Below are positions 1 through 5,289 of a stretch of 5,289 bases of DNA, one piece after another; the stretch's first letter is position 1; every line of letters starts with the position of its first letter. The position numbers were made by a program, and so were the translations under genes. The notes under the pieces were generated by a model. It made no database searches. It was not told the DNA's origin and saw nothing but the letters and a program-made list of their open reading frames with translations. The DNA is taken from assembly GCA_934728355.1 (NCBI GenBank), contig CAKVEA010000013.1:1-5289 (forward strand), read 5' to 3'. The DNA comes from an uncultured Eubacteriales bacterium (lineage in GTDB: Bacteria; Bacillota; Clostridia; Oscillospirales; Acutalibacteraceae).

Positions 1-592
1 ATTTATGTACTCTTTGAAGGAAAGCATCTACATTTAACTCATGAGATTTTTCTTCATAAACAATAGTTTCTAAATTCTTAATTTTGGACTTTAATTCTAT
101 CTGTTCATCGTCATATTTTGCAGATAATTTTACAAATCTCTCTGCCGATAAATTCCCAAAAACTTTTTCCTCAAAGAGTTTTTCTACTAAAGTATCAATT
201 TCCTTATCTCTTGCAAGTAGCTTTTGTAATTCATTTTGGTTTCTCTTCTGAGTTGCAACAACCATTCTGTAATTTTCATCCATAACTATTTTCACAAAGT
301 CATCCTCAAAGCAATTTGCCAATCTCACAATATTTGAGAGATTGTTAGTTATTAATGCAATTAATTTATAAACTCTAACATGATGAGTTTTTTTACAAAG
401 TTTCTCTCCAGATTTGTTATTTTTACATGAAAAATAGTGATTGTCAGGATTGTGATGAGTATATTTATAGTTCAAGTTAGCACCGCAATCAGAGCATTTA
501 AGAAGTCCTGCAAATATATGTTTTTTTGTATGTTTAGGCTTTTTGTATCTAACATCACCAAATGCTTTTTGAATATCACAATATATCTTAAA
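1..592 (-). pseudogene. Large serine recombinase, C-terminal part only (N-terminus lost, continues past left edge)
   Basis: A continuous minus-strand frame runs from the left edge upward. It contains a recombinase zinc ribbon, with a first Cys pair CSDCG (codons at 485-496) and a second pair at 425-427 and 395-397. A long charged helix rich in Glu, Lys and Gln follows, with a segment resembling the LSAERFVKLSAKYDDEQ type, ending in NVDAFLQRVHK at the edge. This order (zinc ribbon, coiled coil, then a terminal DUF4368-like region) is known from TnpX/TndX-type large serine recombinases of clostridial mobile elements, which integrate and excise DNA. The catalytic serine domain and most of the DNA-binding recombinase domain should lie at higher coordinates, but recognisable homology stops near DIQKAFGDVRY (about 577-550). 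Helicase sequence replaces it. The frame stays open to 662 with no ATG, GTG or TTG before the conserved part. It is therefore probably a dead remnant, unless it is the product of a rearrangement or assembly joint. Family assignment is firm; the exact breakpoint is approximate. Confidence 0.82.
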
Positions 593-599
593 CAGAGCT

Positions 600-1201
600 G
601 ATAGAGAGAGTAAACTGGCTAAACTTTCTGACAGAGCAAAAAATAATATTGTGTGCGAACTTTAAGACATCAAGTATCTGATTACATTCATTACACAAAC
701 AGAAAATGTATTACTCAAAAATTCAGTCTGATGGAAGAAGAACAAAAACTTTACGATTTAGTTGCAAATTATCTTCATACACCAAAACTTTACTCTATAC
801 ACAATAGTGGATGCCCTCTTGTAGAACGAGGTCTTTGGAAAAGGTTAGCTTCTTCGTCTTTCGCAATCGCTAAAACCTTAGAGAAATTCATGCTACGTTT
901 AAAAGAATTAACAGAAAAAATCTCTAAGCCATTAAATAAGGGAGAAAAAATAGTAACTATTAGGCATAACAAGTATACAAAGGCTGATGTTACAAAAATT
1001 CAAAAAGAAATAAATTATCTACAAGATTGTGTTCGTGTTGCAAATACCATAAAAGAAAATTCTAAAGGGAAAGCACTTCTTTCGGCACTTAAAACGGGAT
1101 TTAAAGAAATGTATAGACTTCATGCACAAAATAAAGCAATTATCTTTACAGAAAGTAGAGTAACTCAGGATTATCTAAAAAAATTATTAAGAAGTTTGTA
1201 G
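600..1201 (+). pseudogene. Internal fragment of a SNF2-family helicase, truncated at both ends and frameshifted
   Basis: The longest frame (GTG at 653 to TAG at 1199-1201) encodes 182 residues. These include a YIHYTNRK segment, a WKRLASSSFAIAKTLEKF helix and, near the end, NKAIIFTESRVTQDYLKKLL. From memory these match the stretch between the SNF2 ATPase domain and the first motif of the C-terminal helicase domain in SNF2-related ATP-dependent helicases; such proteins are often near 1000 aa. The DEAH-box core and the Helicase_C arginine fingers are absent, so no activity is expected. Homology seems to continue upstream of 653 in another frame (RESKLAKLSDRAKNNIVC, 603-656). Adding one base near 656 would join it to RTLRHQV, which points to a single-base deletion. 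The 653 GTG is then an artefact of the frameshift and not a true start. The frame stops abruptly after LLRSL, where the family normally continues. It sits between two minus-strand gene remnants. Confidence 0.68.
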
Positions 1202-1364
1202 ACATCTCGAATGAGCGATATTTATTACAAAGATTACTGCTTACAGTTCCTATTATATGAAGACTTTTAAAATTTGAAACACTTGCAATTTCAGTTCTGT
1301 CAGGATTGCAAAGTGTTATTAATGGGATTTCATAATTTTTATTTATACCAAATTCAAAGTTCAT
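1146..1364 (-). pseudogene. Truncated phage tail protein N-terminus with a random tail
   Basis: The start is ATG at 1364-1362, chosen because an AAGAAGGAT ribosome binding site lies about 10 bases upstream. An in-frame ATG at 1397 would lie inside the terminator T-tract and has no such site. The first ~35 residues contain EIPLITLCNPDRTEIASVSN. This resembles the start of Gp37-like or Tal-like minor tail proteins of siphoviruses, which open with a 'leucine-cysteine-asparagine-proline' type strand and normally follow dit. Those proteins run to several hundred residues, but this frame ends after 72 codons. Its last ~18 codons are antisense to the helicase fragment and so are meaningless. The tail gene therefore appears broken somewhere around 1200-1270. 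If so, this prophage cannot build a normal tail tip from this copy. The family call rests on a short segment only. Confidence 0.55.
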
Positions 1365-1397
1365 TTTTTTAAAATCCTTCTTTGTGTTTTTGAACAT

Positions 1398-1434
1398 AAA
1401 AAATCCGCACTATCTAAGAAAATTCATAGTGCGG
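1398..1434 (-). terminator. Rho-independent terminator ending the cassette
   Basis: A perfect 9-bp stem, CCGCACTAT (1405-1413) and ATAGTGCGG (1426-1434), encloses a 12-base loop. On the minus strand it is followed directly by a T-rich run (1404-1398). It lies just after the stop of the last cassette gene (1447) and before the ribosome binding site of the tail gene fragment. It is the only strong GC-rich hairpin noticed in an otherwise very AT-rich stretch. On the plus strand it is followed by a weaker gaattttattttt run, so it could also stop leftover plus-strand transcription. Confidence 0.88.
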
Positions 1435-1446
1435 GAATTTTATTTT

Positions 1447-1929
1447 TTAAGTATAATAAAAATCAATTTCCTGTGGCTGCCTTCTAAGACATTTGAGCAA
1501 TTTTGCATCTTCAGTAATTACTGAATTTTTTTCATCTTTTCCTTCCCAAAAAGGAAGTATATCTTTTTCAAACAGTTCAAGTATTTCTTCGGCTTCTTTA
1601 TGTTTTTCTTTGTATTTTGATAAATCATAAACAAATATTACGACCTTCTTACTAAATGGAAACCACCTTAAATCTTTCATCATGCTTTTTAAATCGCTAA
1701 TACTTAAAGCCTTCGGAAACGGTGACATAAATCTATGCCCCAACACACAATAAAAATCTTCTACAGATTTCCATTTTGAAGCATTTGTGTACATAAAATA
1801 CGTGTTAGATTCATTAATATTCTGAGACTTTTTCCAACTACATACCTTAGTTCTTTGTACATTGACTTGACTAATTTTATTTGCACTAACTGTTGTTAAA
1901 TTAGAAAAACAAAAATTAAGAATGAGCAT
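1447..1929 (-). CDS. Unknown exported protein, paralog of the preceding gene; start codon probably lost
   Basis: The family was not recognised. From the first usable ATG (1929) it encodes 160 residues. The same frame is open upstream, and starting at ACG (1962-1960) would give 171 residues, matching the 170-residue paralog upstream. That extension adds IKNKKILIYF, which completes a normal signal peptide: basic start, hydrophobic core ILIYFMLILNFCF, and probable cleavage after VSA. From the ATG at 1929 the basic part is missing and no ribosome binding site is close, so export and translation would be poor. The mature part shares SWKK, NAS-WKS--DFY, a KKVVIF beta strand, a helix EAEEILELFEKDILPFW and a terminal FYYT with its neighbour. 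It is the last gene before the terminator and lies 17 bases after the upstream stop if the ACG start is used. It may be a decaying duplicate or a poorly translated one. Confidence 0.78.
   Translation of the reverse strand: MLILNFCFSNLTTVSANKISQVNVQRTKVCSWKKSQNINESNTYFMYTNASKWKSVEDFYCVLGHRFMSPFPKALSISDLKSMMKDLRWFPFSKKVVIFVYDLSKYKEKHKEAEEILELFEKDILPFWEGKDEKNSVITEDAKLLKCLRRQPQEIDFYYT
1517..1596 (-). repeat. 80-bp near-identical block, copy in the downstream paralog
   Basis: This copy pairs with 2050-2129. By direct counting the two 80-bp stretches differ at 4 positions (76/80) with no gaps. It encodes the conserved AEE-LELFEKDILPFWEGK region. The rest of the two genes is far more diverged at the DNA level. 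Confidence 0.9.
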
Positions 1930-1959
1930 AAAATATATAAGTATTTTTTTATTTTTGAT

Positions 1960-1978
1960 CGTTATATTTATTCCCTTC
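1960..1978 (-). promoter_or_regulatory. Ribosome binding site followed by ACG where the paralog has ATG
   Basis: On the minus strand a GAAGGGA site (1978-1972) is followed after 9 bases by ACG (1962-1960). The matching place in the upstream paralog reads AATAAATATAATGAT; here it reads AATAAATATAACGAT. The ribosome binding site, spacing and following signal peptide are all preserved, and only the T of the start codon is changed to C. This marks the original start of the downstream paralog. Confidence 0.72.
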
Positions 1979-1979
1979 T

Positions 1980-2492
1980 TTAAGTGTAATAGAAATTAAA
2001 TTCTTTCGGCTTTCTTTTCAACGGTTCTGGCAATTTAATATCTTTTGTGATTACTGAATTTTTTTCATCTTTTCCTTCCCAAAAAGGGAGTATATCTTTT
2101 TCAAACAGCTCAAGTAATTCTTCAGCTTCACTACTATGTTCTTGCTTAAATTTTGAAAAATTTAATACTAGTATTATTATTTTTTCAGTATGCTTAGCCC
2201 ACTTCAAATTTTTGAGTATATCTTTCAATTTAGTTATATCTGAAATGCCTCCCAATGCTGGATAACAAAGATTTCTTGATATTGTAAAATAAAAGTCTTT
2301 TATCGACTTCCATTCTGAAGCATTTGCATATACAAAGCTTAAATTATCAACACCTTGTTTTTTTTTCCAACTATGTACTTGAGTTTTCTTTAAATCAATT
2401 TTATATACACCATTTGCCTGAGCGAAGTTGTTATTAAAGCAAGATAACATTACAAGAACTAATAAAAATTTTTTTAATTTTCTAAAAATCAT
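1980..2492 (-). CDS. Unknown small secreted protein with signal peptide (upstream member of a tandem pair)
   Basis: The family was not recognised. It is a 170-residue protein starting at ATG 2492-2490. That start is preferred to the in-frame ATG at 2534 because it has a GGAAAGGA ribosome binding site and begins a textbook signal peptide: MIFRKLKKF, hydrophobic LLVLVML, and probable signal peptidase I cleavage after AQA (residue 26). The mature domain is about 144 residues: SWKKKQ (41-46), NASEWKS (57-63), a hydrophobic strand KIIILVL (104-110), an acidic helix at 119-135, the invariant DILPFWEGKDEKN (133-145) and a terminal FYYT. No transmembrane segment, catalytic motif or sortase signal is visible after the signal peptide. 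It overlaps the end of the 389-aa gene by 11 bases, which suggests coupled translation. Its location in a prophage cassette plus the export signal suggests a role at the host surface or outside the cell, but this is inference. Confidence 0.86.
   Translation of the reverse strand: MIFRKLKKFLLVLVMLSCFNNNFAQANGVYKIDLKKTQVHSWKKKQGVDNLSFVYANASEWKSIKDFYFTISRNLCYPALGGISDITKLKDILKNLKWAKHTEKIIILVLNFSKFKQEHSSEAEELLELFEKDILPFWEGKDEKNSVITKDIKLPEPLKRKPKEFNFYYT
2050..2129 (-). repeat. 80-bp near-identical block, copy in the upstream paralog
   Basis: This is the partner of 1517-1596 (76 of 80 bases identical, no gaps). Most differences are silent; only one residue (Ile/Leu) changes within the block. Confidence 0.9.
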
Positions 2493-3651
2493 TATATTTA
2501 TTTTCCTTTCCAAAAAACATATTATATATAGCATCTATATCTAACTGGATGAATGATGATTCTTGAATGTTTTTTCCATTATTACCGTAATGATCTGGTG
2601 TAAAAAACACACATTTTTTTGATGAGTCTTCTCCTTGAAGGACTACTAATCTATATGGTGTTTGTTTATTATGTCCGCACCATACTTCGTAACTATTTTT
2701 GTAATTTACTCTAAAATTTATACTAATACTATAGTTGCTAATATACGTTTCTATTTCATTACATCCATGATAGCTAGAACGATGAAGTGAGGAACTATTA
2801 CTCCTTATTTCGCCTACAATTTCTATTATATCCCCTATAATTTTAACACGATCTTTTTGATCAATAGCATTAACAACTGATGAATCAATTTTTTCACAAA
2901 ACACTTTCACATTATTTTCATTTTGTTTGTACTCTAAATACTTTGCTGCTAATTTATTTAAATCTTTTGTAACAACATTAAAACGATTAATAAAAAGATT
3001 CTTAGCCTCTTGAGAATCATCCAGATTTAAGTTTTCGTCTTCAGCCCACAAAGTTAATGCTTCCACATACTCATCATTAATATATCCATTTGATGACTTT
3101 ACACTATCTAAAATAGTGTTAATAAAATTAAATACATTAGTAGCAAAAGCAATAGCAGTATCCCAATTATCATCAGTAATTATATAATCTTCGATTTCAT
3201 CATTCCATACTTCTTCTTGTGCGTAATGATTGGTTATTTTGTTCACTAAAGTACCTAATGTCTGACTACGTAATACTATATTTAAAGGTTTCATCTCGTT
3301 TATAATTTTACGGAGTTCCTGTTTAAGTTTTTTCTTGCCTTCAGGTAGTTGAATTGGATTGCTATTTTCACTTGATGAACCACTATTTTCGCTTGAAGAA
3401 CTACTATTTCCGCAGCTATCAGATTCACTATTTTGCTTTTTGTATTGTTGCTTTTTATTTTTCTTATTTTCTTTTTTACCACCCGATTTAGTTTTTTTAC
3501 TAATGCTAGATTTGCCTGAAACTTGCCCCTTTTTCCCGCTTTTTTTAGGAGGCACTTCCTTGATTTTTAAACTGGACGATGAAAATAAATTTTCAATAAT
3601 AGATTTTTTACCCGAGTTAAATTTTAAAATTAGCGCTTTGAAAATAGACAA
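2482..3651 (-). CDS. Unknown 389-aa protein with Lys-rich and Ser-rich disordered linker
   Basis: The family was not recognised. The start is TTG 3651-3649, supported by a TGAGGTG ribosome binding site (3663-3657) that overlaps the stop of the preceding gene, with 5 bases of spacing. There is no signal peptide. Visible layout: residues 1-30, a short amphipathic start; 36-72, very Lys/Gly/Ser-rich and strongly basic; 73-98, Ser/Glu/Asn-rich with a seven-residue SSSENSG-type repeat; 105-290, mostly alpha-helical, with an acidic patch around 147-163; 300-375, alternating strand-like segments with several aromatics and Cys (YEVWCGHNK, YRLVVLQG, CVFFTPDHYG). The basic tract could bind nucleic acid or an anionic polymer, and the Ser-rich part looks like a flexible tether between domains. 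A two-domain effector or a phage structural accessory are both possible; neither can be shown. It lies 9 bases after the 153-aa gene and overlaps the next gene, so the three form one operon. Confidence 0.83.
   Translation of the reverse strand: MSIFKALILKFNSGKKSIIENLFSSSSLKIKEVPPKKSGKKGQVSGKSSISKKTKSGGKKENKKNKKQQYKKQNSESDSCGNSSSSSENSGSSSENSNPIQLPEGKKKLKQELRKIINEMKPLNIVLRSQTLGTLVNKITNHYAQEEVWNDEIEDYIITDDNWDTAIAFATNVFNFINTILDSVKSSNGYINDEYVEALTLWAEDENLNLDDSQEAKNLFINRFNVVTKDLNKLAAKYLEYKQNENNVKVFCEKIDSSVVNAIDQKDRVKIIGDIIEIVGEIRSNSSSLHRSSYHGCNEIETYISNYSISINFRVNYKNSYEVWCGHNKQTPYRLVVLQGEDSSKKCVFFTPDHYGNNGKNIQESSFIQLDIDAIYNMFFGKENKYNDF
2501..2510 (-). promoter_or_regulatory. Ribosome binding site that fixes the start of the 170-aa secreted protein
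   Basis: The minus strand reads GAAAGGAAAA, with another G just upstream, about 8-11 bases before ATG 2492-2490. It lies inside the last codons of the 389-aa gene and supports the signal-peptide start over the ATG at 2534. Confidence 0.75.
3362..3424 (-). repeat. Short 21-bp tandem repeat coding a Ser/Glu/Asn heptad
   Basis: Two clear units (3362-3382 and 3383-3403) share the pattern CTATTTTC-CTTGA-GAAC on the plus strand, and a degraded third begins at 3404. The period of 21 bases keeps the frame and encodes the SSSENSG-type linker of the 389-aa protein. It is a likely site of length variation by slippage. Confidence 0.65.
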
Positions 3652-3660
3652 ATAAACACC

Positions 3661-4122
3661 TCACTTCTCTAAAGATAAAATTATTTCTGATAAATCAACT
3701 GATTTTTTATTTATTTTTTCTTCAAAAATTTTAATTGTATTCGGGTTAGATTCATCCAAGCAGACCGCGGGCCAGTCAAGTTCACTTACCTTAATTTTAC
3801 TGTATTTCGTCTGCTGATCTTCAGTAATGTATAGAGCACAACCATACGTAGGGCTAACAATAATACTAAGCTTGCCTTTACCAACAATATAATCGCTCAA
3901 AAGCATCTTAGCGGTATTAATATTCGAAGTAAAAACTTTATTTTCTGCCATGTGGTATTGTCTAACTCCAAGGATCTGATTATAAAAAACTTTAGCATTC
4001 AATGGTTTTTTATCTTTTGAGTTAACCACCATAAAAACCTTACTTGCATTTTTCCTTTTAAGCATTTCTTTGGCTTTTGAAGCTGCTTTCCGTGAAAATT
4101 TTATCTGCCCTTTTTTTAACAA
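3661..4122 (-). CDS. Unknown 153-aa protein, first gene of the cassette operon
   Basis: The family was not recognised. The start is TTG 4122-4120, behind an AGGTTGGTG-type ribosome binding site about 7 bases away; the next in-frame Met (MLKRKNASK) would lose a conserved-looking basic helix. It is a soluble protein with no signal peptide or membrane segment. Residues 1-27 are strongly basic and helical (KKGQIKFSRKAASKAKEMLK). Residues 28-115 look like alternating beta strands, including VFMVVNS, AKVFYNQI, KLSIIVS and CALYITE. The C-terminus (129-153) is a helical segment with IKIFEEKINKK. The compact basic/beta layout would suit a small regulator, an immunity-type partner or a structural adaptor, but nothing decides between these. 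It is the gene closest to the cassette promoter, with a leader of about 35 bases. Confidence 0.82.
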   Translation of the reverse strand: MLKKGQIKFSRKAASKAKEMLKRKNASKVFMVVNSKDKKPLNAKVFYNQILGVRQYHMAENKVFTSNINTAKMLLSDYIVGKGKLSIIVSPTYGCALYITEDQQTKYSKIKVSELDWPAVCLDESNPNTIKIFEEKINKKSVDLSEIILSLEK

Positions 4123-4162
4123 ATGTTATCACCAACCTTTTTTTGCTATTAATTTTGTATTA

Positions 4163-4191
4163 ATTATAACATATATTTTTACAAATTTCAA
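4163..4191 (-). promoter_or_regulatory. Sigma-A type promoter with extended -10, driving the cassette
   Basis: On the minus strand, TTGAAA (4191-4186), then 17 bases, then TATAAT (4168-4163), with TG one base before the -10 (TGTTATAAT), so the extended -10 motif is present. Spacing is ideal and the -10 is a perfect consensus. Transcription should begin near 4156. It sits in the 75-base gap after the dit stop codon, where a phage late operon normally has no promoter. In such AT-rich DNA a chance TATAAT is common, but the full combination makes this a good call. Confidence 0.8.
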
Positions 4192-4197
4192 TAATTT

Positions 4198-4998
4198 TTA
4201 CCCGTATCCGAGTCTTACTGCAAATTGGTACGTTATTTTTAAATAGTCTAAAAGTCTATGACACTCAAGTTTGTTGATACCATGAACTAAACTGAAATAG
4301 CCTTGATTTTGACCTTTAAAGAGATTTTTAAACCTATTGAGCCCAGTAGATGATGTAATAATCTCGTTTTGATTATCGACAATAATTAATTCATTAGGAT
4401 CTAGATTTTCCATTTTAAATTCTCGGTTAGCGGTCAAGTTTTTGATGTTAAAATTGTTACCAGCACTTGAAAGTTTAATCTCTATCGTTGTTCTAAGTCC
4501 GTAAACTTCGGAAGAAAAATTGTCAAATTCAAAATAATTAATTACAGAACTGTCAAAGTTATAAATTTTAGTTTTTGGGAATGTATAAGCATAGGGAGAA
4601 TCACATTCCACGTTACACATAATACCAAAGTATTCACCGCCAAATTTTATATCTTCGTTTGCTTTCAAAATGCAATTAAAATAAAAATCCGAGTACCATT
4701 CATCTTCAATCTGAAATTTATGATATCCGGGATTTTCAAAAAGCCAATTTTTAATTCTTAAAAAAGTTGGGAGATCAATAGGTTCTTTAGATACAATTTC
4801 AATAGGAAATTCTAAAACCGTATTTTCTTTAGCCCCTAAAAACAGTTTTCTAGGGTTTTTCATGACTGATTCGCTTTTTATTTCTATACCTGAGCCAGAG
4901 ACTATATCGTTTAAACCGGTATTTATAGACACTAAAATTAAGCCAAAATCCTTTGAAGATATTCCATTATACACAAAGTAATTTCCTAGAAAACTCAC
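4198..4998 (-). CDS. dit: Phage distal tail protein (Dit, Sipho_tail family)
   Basis: This structural protein of siphovirus tails forms the hexameric hub between the tail tube and the tail tip or baseplate. The 266-residue length fits the family. The N-terminal half carries the usual signature: a start YFVYNGISSKDFGLIL, then VLEFPIEIVS, then FLRIKNWLFENPGYHKFQIEDEWYS (residues ~80-104), and strands up to about 135. The C-terminal part (about 140-266) is a beta-sandwich with typical SVINYFEFDN and YLKITYQFAVRLGYG ends. The start is GTG 4998-4996, with a perfect AAAGGAGG ribosome binding site 9 bases upstream. It follows the tape-measure gene by 16 bases, the standard late-operon order. The next standard gene (tail endopeptidase or Gp37-like) is not adjacent but 2.8 kb away, behind the cassette. 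Family assignment was recognised by eye, not searched. Confidence 0.88.
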   Translation of the reverse strand: MSFLGNYFVYNGISSKDFGLILVSINTGLNDIVSGSGIEIKSESVMKNPRKLFLGAKENTVLEFPIEIVSKEPIDLPTFLRIKNWLFENPGYHKFQIEDEWYSDFYFNCILKANEDIKFGGEYFGIMCNVECDSPYAYTFPKTKIYNFDSSVINYFEFDNFSSEVYGLRTTIEIKLSSAGNNFNIKNLTANREFKMENLDPNELIIVDNQNEIITSSTGLNRFKNLFKGQNQGYFSLVHGINKLECHRLLDYLKITYQFAVRLGYG

Positions 4999-5014
4999 TC
5001 TTTATGACCTCCTT

Positions 5015-5289
5015 TTAAATAATTTCAGCATACTTGTTAGCTGTCTTGAAAGTAATTTCAACAGCTTTTTTGATAATATTTTCACTTTCTCGTTTTAGTG
5101 CATTTACGGTTTCAAAATCTGCGTTGCCTTTAATGTTTATGTTTACGATAGGCGAGGAAAGGTTGTTATAATTTTTGTTATAAAATATTTTCTCTTTAGA
5201 ACTGTTAGTAAACAACATTCCAGCACCCACAAAATTATTAGGGCTATTTGCAAAATCCCATAATTTTTTAGTAGCTTCATGAGAAAATA
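5015..5289 (-). CDS. Tail tape-measure protein, C-terminal end (partial)
   Basis: The frame is open from the right edge to TAA 5017-5015, giving the last 90 residues. It begins FSHEATKKLWDFANSP, a segment common near the C-terminus of tape-measure proteins, and ends with VNINIKGNADFETVNALKRE and a Lys-rich helix (ENIIKKAVEITFKTANKY). Tape-measure proteins set tail length and span the tail tube, and their gene lies directly before dit, as here. The GTG at 5230 is an internal codon, not a start. The rest of the gene is outside the window. Confidence 0.8.
   Translation of the reverse strand, partial: FSHEATKKLWDFANSPNNFVGAGMLFTNSSKEKIFYNKNYNNLSSPIVNINIKGNADFETVNALKRESENIIKKAVEITFKTANKYAEII

Noticed and set aside
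790..972. Minus-strand 60-aa frame
   Set aside because: Antisense shadow of the helicase remnant.
1146..1397. Tail fragment starting at ATG 1397
   Set aside because: This ATG sits directly at the terminator T-tract; ATG 1364 has an AAGAAGGAT site at the right distance.
2047..2265. Plus-strand 72-aa frame
   Set aside because: Antisense shadow of the 170-aa secreted gene, Ser/Phe-rich low-complexity product.
2430..2445. Possible lipobox (MLSC) in the signal peptide of the 170-aa protein
   Set aside because: Met and Leu at -3 and -2 are poor for a lipobox, and a clear AQA cleavage site follows; the paralog has no matching Cys context.
1980..2534. Longer form of the secreted protein starting at ATG 2534
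   Set aside because: It would put 14 extra residues before a perfect signal peptide, lacks a good ribosome binding site and overlaps the upstream gene by 53 bases; ATG 2492 has both signals.
3300..3482. Minus-strand 60-aa frame
   Set aside because: Another frame inside the 389-aa gene, without a ribosome binding site.
3359..3655. Plus-strand 98-aa frame rich in Leu, Phe and Ser
   Set aside because: It is the antisense of the Lys- and Ser-rich part of the 389-aa gene; its apparent hydrophobicity is a by-product of AAA codons read as TTT.
1..5289. CRISPR array, tRNA or rRNA genes
   Set aside because: No regularly spaced repeats and no cloverleaf or rRNA-like conserved stretch were seen on either strand.

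Overview
This AT-rich window (roughly 30% GC by eye) looks like part of a siphovirus-type prophage from a low-GC Bacillota, probably Clostridia-like, host. The reasons are strong AGGAGG-type ribosome binding sites, GTG and TTG starts, a Sipho_tail-type distal tail protein, and a recombinase of the clostridial large-serine type. I cannot name a species.

Region by region, read from the right because almost everything real is on the minus strand: (1) 5289-5015 is the C-terminus of the tail tape-measure protein. (2) 4998-4198 is the distal tail protein (Dit). (3) 4191-1398 is a self-contained cassette. It has an extended -10 promoter, an unknown 153-aa protein, an unknown 389-aa protein with a Lys-rich/Ser-rich linker, two tandem paralogous small proteins with signal peptides, and a hairpin terminator. 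(4) 1364 downward is the N-terminus of the tail gene that would be expected straight after dit, but it is cut short. (5) 1-1250 is a gene graveyard. It holds an internal, frameshifted fragment of a SNF2-family helicase (plus strand) wedged between the broken tail gene and the C-terminal half of a large serine recombinase whose N-terminus is missing (minus strand).

The main interpretation is that the four-gene cassette between dit and the next tail gene is a 'moron': extra DNA with its own promoter and terminator inside the phage late operon. Two of its products carry export signals, which suggests lysogenic conversion, meaning a prophage-encoded change in the host surface or secretome. None of the four cassette proteins was recognised as a member of a known family, so their function is open. 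The downstream secreted paralog shows a probable loss of its start codon (ATG to ACG), and the pair shares a nearly identical 80-bp stretch that hints at gene conversion or very strong constraint.
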